The position numbers and the translations under genes are program-made. The notes beneath the pieces were generated by a model, which had not been told where the DNA came from, made no database searches, and saw nothing but the letters and a program-made list of their open reading frames with translations. 64,000 nt of DNA from NCBI RefSeq assembly GCF_003858645.1, contig NZ_RQJP01000005.1, positions 62,001 to 126,000 on the forward strand. Direction: 5' to 3'. This DNA is from Larkinella knui. Lineage in GTDB: Bacteria; Bacteroidota; Bacteroidia; Cytophagales; Spirosomataceae. Shown piece by piece: positions 53,769-62,921 of this stretch (within the stretch, counting starts at the first letter, position 1; each line of letters opens with the position of its first letter).

Positions 53769-54127
53769 AATTTACCAGACTTGTGCCGAATGTATTTTAC
53801 ACCGACATTACGGAGGCCCTGAAATTATTTGTCAATTGTCTTGAATTCAGGATTGAGCATGATGAGCTAAACACCAGCAGGCCATTTTGCGTCATTGAAA
53901 AAGACGGTTTGCGCATCAACCTTTTTCAAAATGCGGAGTTGGCCGGGGAACATAACCCTGAATTTAGATTGGTAACCGATGATATCGAAGCGGTTTACCA
54001 GCAGATAGCCTCTACCCATCCGGAGTTCCTGCATCCCAATCTCAACAAAGTCACCCTTCGACCCTGGGGAGCAAAAGAATTCGCGTTAACCGATACGCAG
54101 CTCGGTATAGTCATTCAGCAATGGTAA
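53765..54127 (+). CDS. Second VOC-family protein
   Basis: A 120-residue protein coupled to the preceding gene. Similar fold: FTRLVPNVFYTDITEALKLF, KDGLRINLFQ and RPWGAKEFALTDTQLGI. Some metal-ligand positions appear altered (Asn and Gln replacing the usual His), so it may be a binding rather than catalytic subunit. The pair may form a heterodimer, as VOC proteins dimerise. A fragment of moxR follows at 54149. Confidence 0.78.
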   Translation: MKFTRLVPNVFYTDITEALKLFVNCLEFRIEHDELNTSRPFCVIEKDGLRINLFQNAELAGEHNPEFRLVTDDIEAVYQQIASTHPEFLHPNLNKVTLRPWGAKEFALTDTQLGIVIQQW

Positions 54128-54148
54128 GGATACGTGTAAAATGCGTTT

Positions 54149-54216
54149 TTACCGCCCAATCGCCACTTTCCGCAGAATCGAATCGATAATCTGCAAGGTG
54201 GTCACGCCATCGGTTT
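54149..54216 (-). pseudogene. Detached 68-bp copy of the moxR 3' end
   Basis: Read on the minus strand it encodes TDGVTTLQIIDSIL followed by RKVAIGR and a TAA stop, matching the last 22 codons of the moxR gene at 55065. The DNA differs at 5 of 68 positions: three codons (GAT/GAC, ATT/ATC, GGG/GGA) and the stop (TAA/TAG) are changed only in the third base, and only the first residue (T for A) changes the protein. It lies beyond the toxin-antitoxin cassette, so the cassette has a moxR terminus on both sides. Confidence 0.9.
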
Positions 54217-54356
54217 AACTATTGCTCTGACCGGTTTTCTACGCGAAACTGGCCGGAAGGCGTGTTTTTTCTTAAACTCAACAAATGGTACTACACTGAG
54301 GGATATTTTTTGGGTGAGCCTATTTAGAAAGCGGTTCAGGGGAATAATAAAGCGGG

Positions 54357-54815
54357 TTAATTTAAATCCGAAAAGTCAGAAATTAGTATCACTCCTTCTC
54401 CGGCACAAGCTTTTTCAAAATCAGTCTGATCGTAGCTGGCTAAATAAGGGATGTTGTGTAAAAGGCAGGCCGACAAGATCAACGCATCATTAGGGAGTAA
54501 ATTGTACTTAATCATTAAATCAATATAAATCGAAATGGTCTGTGAACTGTCAGGCAAAAGAGTGAATAAATGCAATAAAATATCTGGAGGATTAGCCGTT
54601 AAAAGAGCCGGTATCAGGCGATTTTCTTTCAACGTTCGGGGTGCTTTACCGCCTTCAATAGCCAATAAGTGAAAGGTGAATTCACTCAGTACCGGTGAAC
54701 AAATGCATTTTTCGTATTCATTGCGCTGCATCAATATGTCAAATAATTCAACGCGGGTGCGTTTTGCTTTTTCGACCAATAGAGAACTGTCCAGCATAAT
54801 TCGCTTACTGGTCAT
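54357..54815 (-). CDS. PIN-domain toxin (VapC-like ribonuclease)
   Basis: A 152-residue protein with the four acidic residues of PIN ribonucleases in order: IMLDSSLLV, PVLSEFTFHL, LLPNDALILSACLL and ASYDQTDFEKA. Such toxins cleave RNA, commonly tRNA, when their antitoxin is degraded. Its start overlaps the antitoxin frame by 11 bp on the same strand. The region is AT-richer than its neighbours and is bounded by repeated moxR ends. Confidence 0.85.
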   Translation of the reverse strand: MTSKRIMLDSSLLVEKAKRTRVELFDILMQRNEYEKCICSPVLSEFTFHLLAIEGGKAPRTLKENRLIPALLTANPPDILLHLFTLLPDSSQTISIYIDLMIKYNLLPNDALILSACLLHNIPYLASYDQTDFEKACAGEGVILISDFSDLN

Positions 54816-55014
54816 AAGCGTCGAAGTCTTCCGTCGAGCGAACCGTTACTTTATCAAAAAAAGCCTGGGCGGTTTGAGAAGACGTTGAGGAAGTCAGGGG
54901 AAGAACCGGACGCACAATGACATCAATTTCCACCTCCTGGTTGTCCAGTTCGGGCGAAAGAGGAACGAAAATTCCGCCATTTCGTACGCGTTCTTTTAGG
55001 TGAATCGCTGTCAT
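54805..55014 (-). CDS. Antitoxin partner of the PIN toxin
   Basis: A 69-residue protein. The N-terminal half is beta-rich (IHLKERVRNGGIFVPLSPEL, EVEIDVIV), similar to small DNA-binding antitoxin modules of the AbrB or AF2212 type; the C-terminal half (TAQAFFDKVTVRSTEDFDAY) is acidic and aromatic and probably wraps the toxin. It precedes the toxin gene by order of transcription, as is typical. Family assignment is tentative. Confidence 0.72.
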   Translation of the reverse strand: MTAIHLKERVRNGGIFVPLSPELDNQEVEIDVIVRPVLPLTSSTSSQTAQAFFDKVTVRSTEDFDAYDQ

Positions 55015-55064
55015 GTTTTTTGTTTTTACTCCTAATTAACAAAAATTTTAGGTAGAAGGTGCTT

Positions 55065-56039
55065 CTACCGTCCAATCGCCACTTTCCGCAGAATCGAATC
55101 GATGATCTGCAAGGTGGTCACGCCGTCGGCTTCGGCTTCGTAGTTGAGCAGAATCCGGTGGTTGAACACGTCGGGCGCCACTTCCTTGATGTCTTCGGGC
55201 AACACATAATCGCGCTGGTCGAAGTAGGCGAGGGCTTTGGCGGCCCGGTTGAGGTTGATGCTGGCGCGGGGCGACACGCCGTACTGGATATACCGGGCTT
55301 CGTCGCGGAGGTTGTAGTCGAGCGGTCGGCGGGTAGCAAACACCAGCTCGATGATGTACCGTTCGAGGGTTTCCGAGATGGTAATTTTGTTGATTTCGTT
55401 CTTGATCGCGAAAATATCTTCCTTGTCCAGAACCGGCTGCACTTCGTAGTCAAAATTCAGGTTCGACATCCGGCGCATGACCTCCAGTTCTTCGTCTTTC
55501 GAGAGGTAGCCCACAAAAACCTTCATCATAAACCGGTCAATCTGGGCTTCCGGCAGCGGATACGTGCCTTCCTGCTCCACCGGGTTTTGCGTCGCCAGTA
55601 CCAGAAAAGGTTTGTCAAGAATAAACGTTTCCTCGCCAATCGTCACCTGTTTTTCCTGCATGGCTTCCAGCAGGGCCGATTGCACTTTGGCGGGCGAACG
55701 GTTGACTTCGTCGGCCAGAATCAGGTTGGCAAAAACCGGTCCCTGCTTCACTTCGAACTCGCCCGATTTCTGATTGAAAATCATCGTGCCGACCAGATCG
55801 GCCGGCAGCAGATCGGGCGTGAACTGAATTCGCTGAAAATCGAGCTGTAAAGCCTTTGCCAGTGTATTGATTGTCAGTGTTTTGGCCAGGCCGGGAACGC
55901 CTTCCAGTAAAATATGGCCGCCCGTAAACAGGCCGATCAGCAGCCGGTTGAGGAGCGCCTGCTGTCCCACAACGACCTTGCTCATTTCGTCGAATACCTG
56001 ACGGATTTTGGAATGATAGGTGATGTCTGCTGATGTCAT
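55065..56039 (-). CDS. MoxR-type AAA+ ATPase
   Basis: A 324-residue AAA+ protein: Walker A EGVPGLAKT, Walker B LILADEVNRSP, sensor 1 ATQNPVEQEGTYPLPEAQIDRF and the lid domain with SPRASINLNRAAKALA. MoxR proteins act as chaperones that mature or activate partner complexes, often with a DUF58 protein encoded next to them. Here the usual downstream DUF58 and von Willebrand genes are absent, replaced by the toxin-antitoxin cassette. The last 22 codons are duplicated beyond that cassette. Its ATG overlaps the prmC stop by 4 bp. Confidence 0.9.
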   Translation of the reverse strand: MTSADITYHSKIRQVFDEMSKVVVGQQALLNRLLIGLFTGGHILLEGVPGLAKTLTINTLAKALQLDFQRIQFTPDLLPADLVGTMIFNQKSGEFEVKQGPVFANLILADEVNRSPAKVQSALLEAMQEKQVTIGEETFILDKPFLVLATQNPVEQEGTYPLPEAQIDRFMMKVFVGYLSKDEELEVMRRMSNLNFDYEVQPVLDKEDIFAIKNEINKITISETLERYIIELVFATRRPLDYNLRDEARYIQYGVSPRASINLNRAAKALAYFDQRDYVLPEDIKEVAPDVFNHRILLNYEAEADGVTTLQIIDSILRKVAIGR

Positions 56040-56881
56040 TTAACCGCTTTTACAAATCGTTCTTTGCCGTGAATATCCTTGAAAATCTGCACATTATGGT
56101 AGCCACGTTCTTCGAAAACCTGTTGCGTCTGGGGGCCAAACCGCTCGTTGATTTCGACGTAACAGGCGCCACCGGTAATCAGGTGTTGCTGCCCAAAATC
56201 GGCGACGGCCTTGTAAAACAGCAACGGATCCTGGTCTTCTACAAATAACGCCAGATGGGGCTCATATCGTAAAACATTCGTTTCCATGTGTTCGGCTTCC
56301 GACAGCGTGACGTAAGGCGGATTGCTGACCACGCACTCGAACCGGCGGTTTTCTTCGCCGACATTTAGAATGTCACGTTGTTCAAATTCCACGTCCGCCA
56401 GCAACGTTCGGGCATTCAATCGGGCCACTTCCAGGGCCTCGGCCGACAGATCCCAGGCTACTACCGATGCCTGCGGCAGAAACCGGGCCAGGGTGACGGC
56501 GATGCAGCCGCTGCCGGTTCCGATGTCGATCAGGTTCAGTTGGCCGGTGGTTTCGGCATAATCCCGGACGATGAGCCGGATCAGTTCTTCGGTTTCGGGG
56601 CGGGGAATCAAAACCGCCGGCGACACCTGAAACTCCAGTCCGCAAAACTCGGTTGTGCCAATGAGGTGCTGAACGGGTTCGTGGCTGTTGAGCCGCCGGA
56701 CGAGTTCCGCCCAGTCGGGTTGAGGAGGATTGGTTGGGATCGGTTTACCGGCTACGACGTCGGTTCGGCGGAGCAGGAGGTAATGTTCCAGCAATAAAAA
56801 CACGATAGCGCGGGCTTCTTCCGGGCGGTAGCCTTCCAACTGCCCCACCAGCGAATCAAATAACGACTTGGCTGTACTCAT
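56036..56881 (-). CDS. prmC: Peptide chain release factor N5-glutamine methyltransferase
   Basis: A 281-residue SAM-dependent methyltransferase. Motif I LIDIGTGSGCIAVTLAR, the LIPRPETEELI segment, the NPPY active-site motif in VVSNPPYVTLSE and the LFVEDQDPL loop identify PrmC/HemK. It methylates the GGQ glutamine of release factors 1 and 2, raising termination efficiency. The gene overlaps moxR by ATGA, so moxR is translated with it. It is divergent from ribD. Confidence 0.93.
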   Translation of the reverse strand: MSTAKSLFDSLVGQLEGYRPEEARAIVFLLLEHYLLLRRTDVVAGKPIPTNPPQPDWAELVRRLNSHEPVQHLIGTTEFCGLEFQVSPAVLIPRPETEELIRLIVRDYAETTGQLNLIDIGTGSGCIAVTLARFLPQASVVAWDLSAEALEVARLNARTLLADVEFEQRDILNVGEENRRFECVVSNPPYVTLSEAEHMETNVLRYEPHLALFVEDQDPLLFYKAVADFGQQHLITGGACYVEINERFGPQTQQVFEERGYHNVQIFKDIHGKERFVKAVK

Positions 56882-56982
56882 GCGGACGTAAAATTTGCGT
56901 AAATCTAAACCTTCGCGAAACAGATTGTAAGGATTTTCCTGATTTCTTTACGTTTAAGTATATAAACTGTAACTAAAAACCG

Positions 56983-58014
56983 TTGATCGACGACTCGCTA
57001 TTCATGTCCCGCGCCCTGGAACTGGCGAAACTGGGCCGGGGCCACGTCAGCCCGAATCCGATGGTGGGCTGCGTAATTGTTCATCACCAGCACATCATTG
57101 GCGAAGGCTGGCACCGGCAATACGGCGGACCCCACGCCGAAGTTAATGCTGTGCGGTCGGTGGCCGATGAGTCGTTGCTGCCGGAATCGACGGTGTATGT
57201 CACGCTGGAACCCTGTTCACATTATGGAAAAACGCCCCCCTGTGCCGATTTATTGATTGCAAAAAGAGTGAAAAAAGTCATCGTTTGCAATGACGACCCC
57301 AATCCGCTGGTGGCGGGTAAAGGACTGGCGAAACTACGGGCGGCCGGTATCGAAGTCGAAACGGGGCTTCTGGCCGAACAGGGCCGTCAACTGAACCGGC
57401 GGTTTTTTACATTCATCGAGCAGCAACGCCCGTATCTGATTCTGAAATGGGCCGAAACCGCCGACGGTTTTATGGCCCCGGCTGATCTTCGTCCCATGCC
57501 GATTAGCGGGACATTGTCGCGGCAACTGGTGCACAAATGGCGAACCGAGGAAGACGCGATTCTGGTGGGAACCAATACCGCCCGGCACGACAATCCGCAG
57601 TTGAACGCCCGGCTCTGGAGCGGCCGAAATCCCGTTCGGATCGTCATCGATAAGCACTTGCAATTACCGCCTTCGCTGCATCTTTTCGACGGTTCGCAGC
57701 AAACGCTGGTGTATACGGTTTTGCCAAAAGACGAACCCGATGGCCGGGCAAACTACATTCCGCTAGACCCTGAAACTCCTTTTCTCCCGCAACTCATCGC
57801 CGATGTATTCCGGCAAAAAATCCAGTCGGTGATTGTGGAAGGGGGCGCGGCTTTGCTGGAAAGTTTTCTGAATCAGGGGCTTTGGGATGAAGCGCGCGTG
57901 TTTAAAAGTCCGAAAATTCTGGGCGATGGGCTGGCAACTCCCCTGATTCGGGGGCGGTTGGCCGACACCGAACGCGTTGGCGACGACTGGCTGATGACGT
58001 ATCGGCCGTTGTAA
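56983..58014 (+). CDS. ribD: Bifunctional riboflavin biosynthesis deaminase/reductase
   Basis: A 343-residue enzyme with an N-terminal cytidine-deaminase domain (zinc ligands in GPHAEVNAV and EPCSHYGKTPPC; PNPMVGCVIV) and a C-terminal reductase (about 150-343; ILKWAETADGF, AILVGTNTARHDNP, VIVEGGAALLESFL). It carries out the second and third steps from GTP to riboflavin. The TTG at 56983 is taken as start because MIDDSLFMSRALELA aligns with the usual N terminus; the alternative ATG is at 57004. No FMN-riboswitch-like sequence is visible upstream. Confidence 0.92.
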   Translation: MIDDSLFMSRALELAKLGRGHVSPNPMVGCVIVHHQHIIGEGWHRQYGGPHAEVNAVRSVADESLLPESTVYVTLEPCSHYGKTPPCADLLIAKRVKKVIVCNDDPNPLVAGKGLAKLRAAGIEVETGLLAEQGRQLNRRFFTFIEQQRPYLILKWAETADGFMAPADLRPMPISGTLSRQLVHKWRTEEDAILVGTNTARHDNPQLNARLWSGRNPVRIVIDKHLQLPPSLHLFDGSQQTLVYTVLPKDEPDGRANYIPLDPETPFLPQLIADVFRQKIQSVIVEGGAALLESFLNQGLWDEARVFKSPKILGDGLATPLIRGRLADTERVGDDWLMTYRPL

Positions 58015-58020
58015 ATTCCA

Positions 58021-60285
58021 TCACCGATCGACCACCGCCACCGCCACCATGTTGAAAATTTCCCGCACCGTACTCCCGAGTTGCAGGACGTGAATGGGCT
58101 TTTTCAGTCCCATCAAAACCGGCCCGATTTTCTCGATCTGGGCGATTTCTTTCAGCAGGTTATACGCGATGTTGGACGACGACAGGTTGGGGAAGATCAG
58201 CGTGTTGGCTCCCAATTTCGCCAGCGGTGAGAACGGATAGGATTCCTTCAACAAGTTTAAACTGAATGGCAGGTGAGCCTGCATTTCGCCGTCGACGATC
58301 AAATCCGGGCGTTTTTGCTGAAGAATTTTGACGGCTTTCTGCATTTTCAGGGCATCTTCTCCACCGGCGCTGCCGAACGTCGAATAAGATAGAAACGCAA
58401 TGCGGGGTTCGACATTGAGCCTTTTAACTTCGTTGGCCGTGATCTCGGCAATTTCCACCAGTTCCTCGGCCGTCGGGCTGATGTTGACGGTGGTGTCGGC
58501 CAGAAAAATCGGACCAAAACGACTCATTAAGATATACATCCCCAAAATTTTGTTGATGCCTTCCTGCGGTCCGATCACCTGTAACGCCGGGCGCAATGTT
58601 TGGGGATAATTGCGCGTCAAACCCGAAATCAACACATCGGCGGCCCCGACCTCCACCATCACCGCGCCGTAATAATTGCGGTGGAGCATCAATCCCTTCG
58701 CATCGACAAAGGTCAGCCCTTTCCGTTTGCGTTTTTCATACAGCACTTCGGCGTATTCCAGAACGGTTTTTTCCTGCTTCCGCGACCGGGGATCCAGGAT
58801 CGTAACCCGCTCGATTTCCAGTTTATTTTCCCGGATCATGCGGTTGATTTTGGTCGCATTTCCCAACAGAATCGGCACGGCAATTTTCTGTTCGATCACT
58901 TCCTGAACCGCCCGGAGCACCGTCAGATTTTCGCCATCCGTGAACACAACCCGTTTGGGTGCCCGTTTCGCCTGGTTGATAATGCCCCGAATCAGCGAGT
59001 TGTCCAGGCCGATGCGGTGGGACAATTGCGACCGGTATTCTTCCCAATCCGTAATTAGCTTGCGGGCAACGCCCGATTCCATCGCGGCTTTGGCCACGGC
59101 GGGCGCAACGGTGGTCAGCAGCCGGGGGTCGGTCGGTTTGGGCAAAATATACTGCCTGCCGAACGACAGATTCTGTTGGCCGTAGGTCATGTTGACAATT
59201 TCCGGAACCGTCTTTTTCGCCAGATCCGCCAGCGCCCGAACAGCCGCCAGCTTCATGGCTTCGTTGATGGCCGTGGCCCGAACGTCCAGCGCCCCCCGAA
59301 AAATATAGGGGAAGCCCAGCACATTATTGACCTGATTGGGATAGTCAGACCGGCCCGTGGCCATGATGATGTCGGGCCGGACTTCCACCGCTTCCTCATA
59401 CGAAATCTCCGGCGTGGGGTTCGCCATCGCGAACACGATGCAATCCTTCGCCATCGATTTAACCATCTCCTGGCTAACGACTTTGCCAATCGACAGCCCC
59501 AGAAAAACATCGGCGCCCCGCATGGCGTCGGCCAGCGCCCAGCCGTCGGGGAGTTGATCCCGGACGTACTTGTATTGATTCGGAACCAGATTCGTGCGGG
59601 CGGGGTGCAGGAGTCCGTCTTTGTCAAAAACCGTAATATTTTCTTTTTTTACGCCCAGCGCCACGTACAAATCCAGGCAGGCGATGGCAGCCGCGCCCGC
59701 GCCGTTGACGGCCAGCTTAATTTCACTGATTTCTTTACCGGAAATGGTCAGCGCATTGAGCAAAGCCGCTGCGCTGGTGATGGCCGTGCCGTGCTGGTCG
59801 TCGTGCATGACCGGAATCGTCAGTTCCTTGCGGAGCCGCTCCTCAATTTCGAAGCAGGCCGGAGCGGCAATGTCTTCCAGATTGACTCCGCCAAAGGTGG
59901 GTTCTAAGATTTTTACGGTCCGGACAAACTCGTCGATGTTGGTGGTATTCAGCTCAATATCGAAGGCGTCGATGTCCGCATAGATTTTAAACAGTAGACA
60001 TTTTCCTTCCATGACCGGTTTGGACGCGCCGGGGCCAATATCACCCAGACCCAATACCGCCGTGCCGTTGGTGATCACCGCCACCAGATTGCCTTTGGTT
60101 GTGTAATCGTATATTTTCTCGGGAAAACTGGCAATTTCCAGACACGGTTCGGCAACGCCGGGGGAGTAGGCGAGCGACAGATCCCGTTGATTTAACGTTT
60201 CTTTGGTCGGGACAACCTCAATTTTTCCCGGACGTCCTTTGGCGTGATAATGCAGCGCATCTTCCCGTAATTTCTGCGAACTCAT
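58021..60285 (-). CDS. maeB: NADP-dependent malic enzyme with phosphotransacetylase-like C domain
   Basis: A 754-residue protein. Residues 1-430 are malic enzyme: [55 protein letters not shown](P)-binding [15 protein letters not shown]. Residues about 435-754 are a phosphate acetyltransferase-like domain ([45 protein letters not shown]), which serves regulation or assembly in MaeB proteins. It converts malate to pyruvate and CO2, producing NADPH. It lies next to malate synthase, fitting use of C2 or C3 substrates. Confidence 0.93.
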   Translation of the reverse strand: MSSQKLREDALHYHAKGRPGKIEVVPTKETLNQRDLSLAYSPGVAEPCLEIASFPEKIYDYTTKGNLVAVITNGTAVLGLGDIGPGASKPVMEGKCLLFKIYADIDAFDIELNTTNIDEFVRTVKILEPTFGGVNLEDIAAPACFEIEERLRKELTIPVMHDDQHGTAITSAAALLNALTISGKEISEIKLAVNGAGAAAIACLDLYVALGVKKENITVFDKDGLLHPARTNLVPNQYKYVRDQLPDGWALADAMRGADVFLGLSIGKVVSQEMVKSMAKDCIVFAMANPTPEISYEEAVEVRPDIIMATGRSDYPNQVNNVLGFPYIFRGALDVRATAINEAMKLAAVRALADLAKKTVPEIVNMTYGQQNLSFGRQYILPKPTDPRLLTTVAPAVAKAAMESGVARKLITDWEEYRSQLSHRIGLDNSLIRGIINQAKRAPKRVVFTDGENLTVLRAVQEVIEQKIAVPILLGNATKINRMIRENKLEIERVTILDPRSRKQEKTVLEYAEVLYEKRKRKGLTFVDAKGLMLHRNYYGAVMVEVGAADVLISGLTRNYPQTLRPALQVIGPQEGINKILGMYILMSRFGPIFLADTTVNISPTAEELVEIAEITANEVKRLNVEPRIAFLSYSTFGSAGGEDALKMQKAVKILQQKRPDLIVDGEMQAHLPFSLNLLKESYPFSPLAKLGANTLIFPNLSSSNIAYNLLKEIAQIEKIGPVLMGLKKPIHVLQLGSTVREIFNMVAVAVVDR

Positions 60286-60344
60286 GGAATCGTCGTTTGC
60301 TGATGGTGGTTTTTACGGCAGACCAATGCTTTCTAAAACCGCCC

Positions 60345-62237
60345 CTAAACATACGGACTCGTCGCTACAAAGTCTAAATTTTCGGTGATTCGTTTCCCGT
60401 CCTCTGCCAGTGTGTTCATATACAGTTGAATCCGCTTTTTCGCCACATCCAGATCCAGGTTGTTGAGGTTGATGTTCAGCAGGTCGATGAACCAGGGCGG
60501 TTTTACGTCGCTCAGCGTATAAACATTCGCGATCTCGAGCGCGATCGGCAAGGTCGTCGTTTTTGAGGATTCGTAGACATCCTTACTGGCGGCTTTCAAC
60601 AGCTTTTCGTATTCTTCAGAAACCAGCTTCTGGTATAATTCTGGTGAGAAAACCGTCCCGGCTTTGGTGCTGGTTTCGGGATCATCTTCCGTCAAAACCG
60701 CCCCTTTGTGAATCCATTCCCAGAGAATACTCAGCCGGATTTCGCCCGTCGCCATGTCTTCCATCAGGTACAGAATATCGTCGTTGCCGAAAAAATCCGC
60801 CGGTTTCAGCGCGGCCGCCTGCATGCCCTGCCCGAACGCGTTGCCGTATTGCAGGGCCACACTCACCAGGTTGCGCGCCCCCCGAATGTCGGTCGGTGCC
60901 GGTTCGATTAAAATCAGGCCGTCGGCGTCCGACTGCGTATACGTCAGCCGAGGAAATTCGCGCCCCAACTGATTGGCCTTGCCCACTTTTTCCCAAACCG
61001 GTCGGACGATGTGCACCATTTTCCAGTGCGCCACCCATTTGCCGCTGGCTCCTTCGCGCTGTTCCCGTTCAGCTCCGGCCACGGCTTTCTGCATGCTGGC
61101 CGAAACCCCCGCTTCGGAACCGACCGGAATGTTGGGTTCCATGCCGCCCTGCCACAGGGCAAAATGACCGTTGCGATCGGGCGTATTGACGGCCCGCCGA
61201 ACCCGGTCTTCGTAGTTACGCATGTAGCCATACGTCATCGTAATGGCTTCGATGTTGGGATTGATGAAGGACTTATCCCACGCCATCGCATCCGAAACGC
61301 TGTTGATATAATCCCAGCGACCGGTATTGTAGCCCACGAAATGCCTGCCCAGAGCCGCCCGGATTTCCATCAACTGGTGCGTCGCTTCCAGTTGCTCGAC
61401 CAGCATGTAGACTTTGATGGTTCCGGCAGACAATCCAATCTGGCTTTCCAGCGCGTTGAGCAGGTCGTTCCAGACGGCGGCTTCCCCGGCGGTTTGAATT
61501 TTGGGCAAGTACAGCACGATGGACGATCCGGCTTTTTGCAACGCCTGATAATTGTTCACGACATACAACGTCGCATCGACAATCGAAGCGGCCAGGGCCG
61601 TACCGTCGGCGTCGCGGATGTGCCGGTCGTCGAGGTGCAGGCCCCGCGCCCGGAAGATTTTGGTGGTAAAATTCAGTTGGTTTTCCCAATCCGTCACAAT
61701 GTCCCGACCCAGAAACGGCTTCGACCAGCGGTTCATTTCCTGGGCAACCTGTTCGGCCACGTTCAGAAAAACCGGGTCTTTGTGAATGGCGAGTTTGAGG
61801 TTGCGCTGGTTGTCGAGGGACATGGTGGTGATTTGCCCGAGCGCATCCTCCCCGTCGAACATCCAGCCATCGGCCCCCGAAAGCAGCGCGTAAGCAACGT
61901 TTCGGATGCTGTTTTCAACGGGCGCATTGGGCTTGGCGGCCGGTCCCGTTCCCTGAATCCACTGCCGTTGGAGATCGGCCGGAATAACCGAGCCTTCAAA
62001 ATTACCGTCGCGGGCATCCTGCACCTTAACACCGGTACCAGGGATCAGACTTTCCGGATCGAGAAAAGTGATGCGGTTTTGATGCTGCTGCCGATCAGTC
62101 CGCCGTTTGAGTCGCTCGGCCATGGCGGTTTTGATGCGTTGGTTGAAAGGGGCCAGGGCCGAAAGGGCCGCGAGCGCTTCGGCGGTATAGACATCAGGAT
62201 ACGTTTCTTTCAGGTTATCGCGAATCGTAAGGGTCAT
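60345..62237 (-). CDS. Malate synthase
   Basis: A 630-residue enzyme with malate synthase features: SGADGWMFDGEDALGQI, LPKIQTAGEAAVWNDLL, and the signature GRHFVGYNTGRWDYINSVSDA near the centre. It condenses acetyl-CoA with glyoxylate. It is larger than MSA-type enzymes (about 530 residues) and lacks the MSG insertion I would expect, so the subclass is uncertain. It lies between maeB and the lutCB genes. Isocitrate lyase, the partner of the glyoxylate cycle, is not in this window. Confidence 0.85.
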   Translation of the reverse strand: MTLTIRDNLKETYPDVYTAEALAALSALAPFNQRIKTAMAERLKRRTDRQQHQNRITFLDPESLIPGTGVKVQDARDGNFEGSVIPADLQRQWIQGTGPAAKPNAPVENSIRNVAYALLSGADGWMFDGEDALGQITTMSLDNQRNLKLAIHKDPVFLNVAEQVAQEMNRWSKPFLGRDIVTDWENQLNFTTKIFRARGLHLDDRHIRDADGTALAASIVDATLYVVNNYQALQKAGSSIVLYLPKIQTAGEAAVWNDLLNALESQIGLSAGTIKVYMLVEQLEATHQLMEIRAALGRHFVGYNTGRWDYINSVSDAMAWDKSFINPNIEAITMTYGYMRNYEDRVRRAVNTPDRNGHFALWQGGMEPNIPVGSEAGVSASMQKAVAGAEREQREGASGKWVAHWKMVHIVRPVWEKVGKANQLGREFPRLTYTQSDADGLILIEPAPTDIRGARNLVSVALQYGNAFGQGMQAAALKPADFFGNDDILYLMEDMATGEIRLSILWEWIHKGAVLTEDDPETSTKAGTVFSPELYQKLVSEEYEKLLKAASKDVYESSKTTTLPIALEIANVYTLSDVKPPWFIDLLNINLNNLDLDVAKKRIQLYMNTLAEDGKRITENLDFVATSPYV

Positions 62238-62260
62238 ATGCTGGGGTTCGTTAATTTAAG

Positions 62261-62338
62261 GGAACACGGATCGAGCGGATTAAACGGATTTTCGCAGATA
62301 AAATTAGAATCCGTTCTGATCCGCTCAATCCGTGTTCC
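62261..62338. repeat. Imperfect inverted repeat overlapping the lutC stop
   Basis: The left arm (62261-62290; GGAACACGGATCGAGCGG and on) pairs with the right arm (62308-62338; ATCCGCTCAATCCGTGTTCC) with few mismatches. The last five codons and the stop of lutC (RNTD and TGA) are encoded by the right arm, so the repeat may have replaced the original end of the gene. This motif recurs in related genomes between genes (from general knowledge; not checked). Confidence 0.7.
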
Positions 62339-62921
62339 GATCCAAAATAAACACGCTCATCGTAATCGGTCCGTGGGCACCCATCACCAGCGCCTGCTCG
62401 ATATCCGCCGTTTTGGAGGGCCCGCCGATGAACGCGCCAAACCCGTAGTCGCCCACGCCGATTTGCGCATACGCTTCGTGCAGCGTCGGAACGATGGTTT
62501 CGGCCCGGACCACTACCGCCAGATGTTGGCAGATGTACGGAATGATGCGCTGGCCCATGCGTTGCTCCGGGAGCCAGACCGCTCCGTTTTCGGCAACCGC
62601 CAGTTGGGCTTCAAGTACCGCCAGCTCCACATCGTTGAACGTGCGCGGATCGGCGGTTTTGGAAAGAAGATCAAACGGTTCGCCCAGGTCCGGCAGTGTG
62701 GTTACCAGCCGTTTCGTGGAATCAAAATTCTCCAGCAGCCGGGCGTTCACCGCGGCCAGATTGTCAACGACAAAAACGCTACCGCCGATGCTGGTAAAAA
62801 CCGCCTGATAGGTGGAAGCGAGGTCCTGCCGGTTGCCCTTGAAAAAAGACAGGTCGGGCAACGGACTGGCGGGCGGCTGGTTTTTCAAAACGGCGGCCAG
62901 TATGCTTTCCCGAGTGCTCAT
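62325..62921 (-). CDS. lutC: Lactate utilisation protein C (LUD domain)
   Basis: A 198-residue LUD-domain protein (VELAVLEAQLAVAENGAVW, HLAVVVRAETIVPTLHEAY, FIGGPSKTADIEQALVMGAHGP). LutC belongs to the LutABC complex that oxidises L-lactate to pyruvate, in place of an FMN-dependent dehydrogenase. It overlaps lutB by ATGA. Its C terminus lies in a dispersed repeat. lutA is expected upstream of lutB, outside the window. Confidence 0.9.
   Translation of the reverse strand: MSTRESILAAVLKNQPPASPLPDLSFFKGNRQDLASTYQAVFTSIGGSVFVVDNLAAVNARLLENFDSTKRLVTTLPDLGEPFDLLSKTADPRTFNDVELAVLEAQLAVAENGAVWLPEQRMGQRIIPYICQHLAVVVRAETIVPTLHEAYAQIGVGDYGFGAFIGGPSKTADIEQALVMGAHGPITMSVFILDRNTD

Noticed and set aside
56882-56982. 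Possible FMN riboswitch upstream of ribD
   Set aside because: The 100-bp gap lacks the conserved RFN-element segments and is too short with the divergent prmC promoter.
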